Positions 14,995 to 18,436 of a stretch of DNA of 18,436 nucleotides are shown one piece after another. This DNA comes from JBBIQS01 sp037442205. GTDB taxonomy: Bacteria; Myxococcota; Myxococcia; Myxococcales; UBA5297. The notes beneath the pieces are model-generated. The model made no database searches. It was given only the letters and a program-made list of their open reading frames with translations, and was not told where the DNA came from. The stretch spans positions 1-18,436 of the forward strand of contig JBBIQS010000128.1 in assembly GCA_037442205.1 (NCBI GenBank). The letters are read 5' to 3'. The stretch's first letter is position 1; every line of letters starts with the position of its first letter. The translations under genes and the position numbers were made by a program.

Positions 14995-15690
14995 GTGGCG
15001 TTCTGCGAGATCAAGTCGCTGCACAAGTCCTACTTCATGGACGGCAAGCGCATCGACGTGCTGCGCGGGGTCGACCTGTCCATCGCCGAGGGCGAGATGC
15101 TCTCGCTCACCGGCGCCTCGGGGGTGGGCAAGTCCACCTTCCTGCACGTGCTGGGGACCCTCGACGCGCCCACCGACGGCAACATCCGCTTCGACGGCCG
15201 CGACGTCACCAGCCTGACCGAGTCCGAGCTGGCCAGCTTCCGCAACCGCACCATCGGCTTCGTCTTCCAGTTCCACTACCTGCTGCCCGAGTTCACGGCG
15301 CAGGAGAACGTGATGATGCCGGCCCTCATCCAGCGCATGGACCGCGCCGAGGCCGCCCGGCGCGCCCGCGAGCTGCTGGACTCGGTCGGCCTCAAGGACC
15401 GCGCCGACCACAAGCCGGGCGAGCTGTCGGGCGGCGAGCAGCAGCGGGTGGCCCTCGCCCGGGCGCTCGTGCTGCGGCCCCGGCTGCTGCTGGCCGACGA
15501 GCCGACTGGCAACCTGGACCCCTCCACCGGCGAGGGCATCCACCAGGTGCTGCGCGACCTGAACCAGAAGCTCGGCATCGCCGCGGTGGTGGTCACGCAC
15601 AACGAGGCGCTCGCCCAGTCGATGCCGCGCCGGCTGCGCCTGGTCGACGGCCACGTCCTCGAGGTCTCTGCCCAGCACCCGGCCAGCTGA
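14995..15690 (+). CDS. lolD: Lipoprotein-releasing ABC transporter ATPase LolD
   Basis: A 231-aa ATPase of the LolD/MacB class that powers lipoprotein release from the inner membrane. Walker A is GASGVGKST (40-48), the Q-loop is Q92 in FVFQFHYLLPEFTAQENV, the signature is LSGGEQQR (144-151), Walker B ends in D168-E169, and the H-loop is H202. The Q-loop sequence FHYLLPEF is typical of LolD. GTG 14995 was chosen because GAGG (14986-14989) is 5 bases away; an in-frame GTG at 14989 overlaps that site. It follows lolC by 23 bases in the same transcript. Length matches the family (about 230). Confidence 0.96.
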   Translation: MAFCEIKSLHKSYFMDGKRIDVLRGVDLSIAEGEMLSLTGASGVGKSTFLHVLGTLDAPTDGNIRFDGRDVTSLTESELASFRNRTIGFVFQFHYLLPEFTAQENVMMPALIQRMDRAEAARRARELLDSVGLKDRADHKPGELSGGEQQRVALARALVLRPRLLLADEPTGNLDPSTGEGIHQVLRDLNQKLGIAAVVVTHNEALAQSMPRRLRLVDGHVLEVSAQHPAS

Positions 15691-15700
15691 GTGCCGGGTG
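15676..15700 (+). terminator. Hairpin across the lolD stop codon
   Basis: cacccggc (15676-15683) and gccgggtg (15693-15700) form a perfect 8-bp stem with a 9-base loop that contains the lolD TGA. There is no T-tract, so this is not a standard intrinsic terminator. It may protect the mRNA 3' end or reduce read-through into bamA. Chance formation in GC-rich DNA is possible. Confidence 0.3.
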
Positions 15701-15752
15701 GCCGGCAGCCAGGCGGGTGGGCAACCGCAGCCCGACATCGAGCCGATTTCGA

Positions 15753-15782
15753 TTGCAGCGCCGGGAAGCGATTGCGTAGTCT
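15753..15782 (+). promoter_or_regulatory. bamA: Possible promoter for bamA
   Basis: ttgcag (15753-15758) and tagtct (15777-15782) are 18 bases apart, giving a start near 15789 and a leader of about 20 bases. Both boxes are weak matches. The 120-base gap after lolD, with a hairpin at its start, makes a separate bamA promoter plausible, but transcription from upstream would also suffice. Confidence 0.3.
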
Positions 15783-15810
15783 GCTGCGACCTTTTCCCAC
15801 CCCCAGGGGT

Positions 15811-18168
15811 ATGACCCGACTTCTCGCCGCCATCGCAGCCCTCCTTCTGGCCGTCCCGGCATTTGCCGCCGAGCCGGCTGAGCCCGGCGCGTCCGACGCT
15901 CAGCGGCCCGAGGGCGAGGCGCCTCTCGCCGCGGTGCGGGTCGAGGGCAACCGCCGGGTCGAGGCCGACGCAGTCCGCAACGCCCTCAAGACCAAGGCCG
16001 GGATGGTCTTCGAGCCCCGCCGGGCCAACGACGAGCTGCGCGCGGTCTGGCGGCTGGGCTTCTTCTCCGACGTCCAGCTGGCCCTCGACGAGACCGACCC
16101 GACCAAGCCGGTGCTGGTGGTCAGGGTGGTCGAGAAGCCGGCCATCCGCGAGATCAAGATCCGCGGAAACAAAGAGCTCTCCGACGAAGATCTGAAGGAC
16201 ACGGTCGACATCAAGGCCTTCTCGATCCTCGACATGGCGGCGGTGCGCCGCAACGCCAAGAAGGTCCAGGACAAGTACGTCGAGAAGGGCTACTTCCTGG
16301 CCGAGGTCACCCCCAACGTCGAGAAGCTCGAGGGCAACGAGGTCAACGTCTGGCTCGACGTCAACGAGCACGCCAAGGTCCAGATCAAGCGGATCACCTT
16401 CGTCGGCAACAAGAAGGTGCCGGACGAGGACCTCAAGGGAGCGATGCAGACCGAGGAGGGCGGCTTCCTCTCGTTCATCACCAGCTCCGGGACCTACCGC
16501 GAGGAGGTCTTCCAGCGCGACCTGGCGATGATCCAGGGCGTCTACTACGACCGCGGCTTCATCCACGTGCGCGTCGGGCAGCCGCAGGTGTCGCTGTCGG
16601 CCGACAAGCGGCTGATCTACATCACCATCCCGCTGACCGAGGGCGAGCAGTACGCCATCGGGAAGGTCGACTTCTCGGGCGACCTGATCAAGGCCAAGCC
16701 CGAGCTGCACGCCAAGATGTCGGTGCACCCCGGCGAGCTGTTCAACCGCAGCAAGCTGCAGCGCGACATCCTCGCTTTCACCGAGCTCTACTACGACGCC
16801 GGCTACGCCTACGCCAACATCACCCCGCAGACCGCGGTCGATCCGGACAAGAAGCTGGTCGACCTGATCTTCGACGTGCAGAAGGGCGAGAAGATCTTCA
16901 TCGAGAAGATCGAGATCTCGGGCAACCACAAGACCCGCGACAAGGTGATCCGCCGCGAGCTGCGCGTCTACGAAGGTGAGCTGTTCAGCGGCTCCGGCTT
17001 GCGCGAGAGCCGGCAGCGGGTCACTGCGCTCGGCTTCTTCGAGACGGTGGACATCACCCACAAGCGCGGCAGCTCCGACAACCAGGTGGTGGTCAGCGTC
17101 GTCGTCAAGGAGAAGCCCACCGGTACCTTCCAGCTCGGCCTGGGGGTCAGCTCGGTGGAGTCGTTCCTGCTGACCGCGCAGGTCAGCCAGAACAACGCCT
17201 TAGGCTGGGGCGTGACCGCTTCGCTGGCGGCGCAGATCAGCTCGCTGCGCAGCCTGGTGCAGTTCAGCTACCTCGATCCCTACTTCTTCGACACCCAGTG
17301 GATCTTCTCCTTCAACTACTTCCGCCAGACGCTCGACTACTTCGGGTTCATCCGCAACTCCAACGGCGGTGACCTGACCTTCGGCTACCACATCACCCCG
17401 GACCTGATGCTGCACCTCGGCTACGCCGCCGAGCAGGTGGCGCTGCAGAGCGCCCAGGCGGCCCTGTTGCCGGATCTCTTCTCCAACGGCATCTCCAGCG
17501 CCCTCAAGCTCACCCTCAACTACGACCGCCGCGACAACCGGCTCTTCCCCACCTCGGGCCACTTCGAGAGCGCTTCGGTGGAGTACTCGCCGACCTGGCT
17601 GGGCGCGACCGCCCACTACAACTTCGCCCGTCTGCTGGCCAATGTGCGCTTCTACCAGCCGATTCCGCTCGGGCTGGTGTTCAAGGCCCAGGGGCAGGTG
17701 GGCTACATCGCCAGCAAGGACGTGATTTCGATCAGCGAGCGGTTCTTCGCCGGCGGCATCAACACCCTGCGCGGCTACGCGCTGCGCAGCGTGGCCCCGA
17801 CCCTGTCCACTCCCGATAGCCTCGCACCCGACGCGACGACCTCCGAGTTCGCCGTCGGCGGCAACAAGCAGCTCATCTTCAACTTCGAGCTCGAGTTTCC
17901 GATCTTCGAGAAGGTCGGCATCCGCGGCGTGGTGTTCTACGACGTCGGGAACGTCTACGCCGAGGGCCAGCCCTTCTTCTCTCAGACCGGGAAGAAGCCG
18001 ACGCCGCTGGGGATGCTGCACTCGGTGGGCATCGGCTTCCGCTGGTTCTCGCCCATCGGCCCGCTGCGCTTCGAGTGGGGCTTCCCGCTCACCCGCCGCG
18101 GCCCCACCACCGGCTTCCAGGGCGACGATCCGTACCTGTTCGAGTTCACCATCGGGAACTTCTTCTAG
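15811..18168 (+). CDS. bamA: Outer membrane protein assembly factor BamA
   Basis: BamA is the Omp85 barrel that inserts beta-barrel proteins into the outer membrane. The product is 785 aa, the normal size. Residues 1-20 are a signal peptide ending in AFAA. Five POTRA domains follow at about 40-110, 111-187, 188-279, 280-360 and 361-443, each opening with the usual (V/I)xGN or similar turn. The barrel spans about 444-785. It contains the loop-6 motif as R654-G-Y656 (VRGF in E. coli) and ends in EFTIGNFF, with the terminal Phe expected of an outer-membrane barrel. ATG 15811 is preferred because the signal peptide begins there, although AGGGG lies only one base upstream; the upstream in-frame GTG at 15691 would destroy the signal peptide. 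The usual downstream partners (skp/ompH, lpxD) are absent because a transposase begins 18 bases further on. Confidence 0.97.
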   Translation: MTRLLAAIAALLLAVPAFAAEPAEPGASDAQRPEGEAPLAAVRVEGNRRVEADAVRNALKTKAGMVFEPRRANDELRAVWRLGFFSDVQLALDETDPTKPVLVVRVVEKPAIREIKIRGNKELSDEDLKDTVDIKAFSILDMAAVRRNAKKVQDKYVEKGYFLAEVTPNVEKLEGNEVNVWLDVNEHAKVQIKRITFVGNKKVPDEDLKGAMQTEEGGFLSFITSSGTYREEVFQRDLAMIQGVYYDRGFIHVRVGQPQVSLSADKRLIYITIPLTEGEQYAIGKVDFSGDLIKAKPELHAKMSVHPGELFNRSKLQRDILAFTELYYDAGYAYANITPQTAVDPDKKLVDLIFDVQKGEKIFIEKIEISGNHKTRDKVIRRELRVYEGELFSGSGLRESRQRVTALGFFETVDITHKRGSSDNQVVVSVVVKEKPTGTFQLGLGVSSVESFLLTAQVSQNNALGWGVTASLAAQISSLRSLVQFSYLDPYFFDTQWIFSFNYFRQTLDYFGFIRNSNGGDLTFGYHITPDLMLHLGYAAEQVALQSAQAALLPDLFSNGISSALKLTLNYDRRDNRLFPTSGHFESASVEYSPTWLGATAHYNFARLLANVRFYQPIPLGLVFKAQGQVGYIASKDVISISERFFAGGINTLRGYALRSVAPTLSTPDSLAPDATTSEFAVGGNKQLIFNFELEFPIFEKVGIRGVVFYDVGNVYAEGQPFFSQTGKKPTPLGMLHSVGIGFRWFSPIGPLRFEWGFPLTRRGPTTGFQGDDPYLFEFTIGNFF

Positions 18169-18186
18169 AGCGCCGAACAGATTAGA

Positions 18187-18436
18187 TCACGCTGCTTGCT
18201 TGATGCGGTCGAGGACGTGGAGGTTTTCGACCGCTGCGATCCTGCGCACGTCGAAGACATTCATTCGTTCGCCCTTGTAGCGAGCGCGTGGACCTTGCCG
18301 TCGGCAAATGTGCGCAAGGCGATGCTCAACGACGGTGCGCTCGCGGAGCTCAGAGCGCCCCTGGCTGGATGCCTTGAGGTCGCGCAGTTGGATGAGCAGG
18401 CCCTCCTGGGGATGAATGGCGACGCTCCGTCCACGG
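18187..18436 (-). mobile_element. IS1182-type transposase, C-terminal part (continues past window)
   Basis: The minus strand is open from the window edge to a TGA at 18189-18187, giving 82 codons. They read as the C-terminal end of a DDE transposase of the IS1182 type (PF13751 class). Near the start is GRSVAIHPQEGLLIQLRDLK, then a Glu/Arg helix with RERTVVEHRLAH (the region of the last catalytic Glu), then ARYKGERMNVFDVRRIAAVENLHVL. The base composition is visibly lower in GC than the neighbouring genes, consistent with acquisition. The element's end must lie between the bamA stop and 18187; no terminal repeat can be assigned because the other end is outside. I cannot tell whether the copy is intact. 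Confidence 0.8.

Noticed and set aside
15691..15810. GTG 15691 as the bamA start
   Set aside because: It would place 40 non-conserved residues before a clear signal peptide that starts at ATG 15811.
14914..17061. A 715-codon open frame on the minus strand opposite lolD and bamA
   Set aside because: It lies entirely across two certain genes, is rich in Asp/Val/Leu/Gln/His repeats typical of antisense GC-rich DNA, and has no recognisable domain.

Overview
The window looks like a chromosomal segment of a GC-rich, Gram-negative bacterium with two membranes, most likely a myxobacterium or a related deltaproteobacterial lineage. The reasons are very high GC with strong G/C third-position bias, frequent GTG starts, a tandem PilZ-like protein of the kind common in Myxococcus, the gene order lysS-lolC-lolD-bamA, and a MoxR/DUF58/DUF4129/DUF4350/SpoIIM/RDD cluster. 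The lineage is inferred from gene content; no marker gene was compared.

Layout. (1) Positions 1-1290: the 3' part of rho, with a Gly/Gln/Pro-rich N-terminal segment, and its hairpin terminator. (2) Positions 1359-2060, minus strand: an unrecognised exported protein that looks like a small beta-barrel. It faces rho tail to tail and is divergent from the next block. (3) Positions 2286-3052: a possible 15-codon leader ORF and a tandem PilZ-like (c-di-GMP-binding) protein. (4) Positions 3099-8730: a tightly overlapping operon encoding a B-box-like zinc-finger membrane protein, a large membrane protein ending in DUF4129, a DUF4350 protein, a MoxR AAA+ ATPase and a DUF58 (vWA-like) protein. (5) Positions 8708-10566: a SpoIIM-family protein on the minus strand, whose 3' end overlaps the DUF58 gene, divergent from an RDD-family membrane protein. 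(6) Positions 10581-11108: a small rearranged patch with an orphan AbrB/MazE-type antitoxin, a perfect 20-bp palindrome and a decayed second copy of the RDD C-terminal tail. (7) Positions 11242-18168: lysS, an enlarged lolC/E, lolD and bamA. (8) Positions 18187-18436, minus strand: the C-terminal end of an IS1182-type transposase cut by the window edge.

How the genes fit together. The lol/bam block builds the outer membrane: LolC/E with LolD extracts lipoproteins from the inner membrane, and BamA inserts beta-barrel proteins. The MoxR block is a recurrent but poorly understood membrane module. An AAA+ chaperone and its vWA-like partner probably act on the polytopic DUF4129, DUF4350, SpoIIM and RDD proteins. 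The neighbouring PilZ protein may add c-di-GMP input, but that link rests only on position.

The most noteworthy points are the enlarged LolC/E with an extra four-helix N-terminal domain and two insertions, the direct repeat of the RDD tail around an orphan antitoxin and a palindrome, and the zinc-finger and fused DUF4129 proteins at the head of the MoxR operon.
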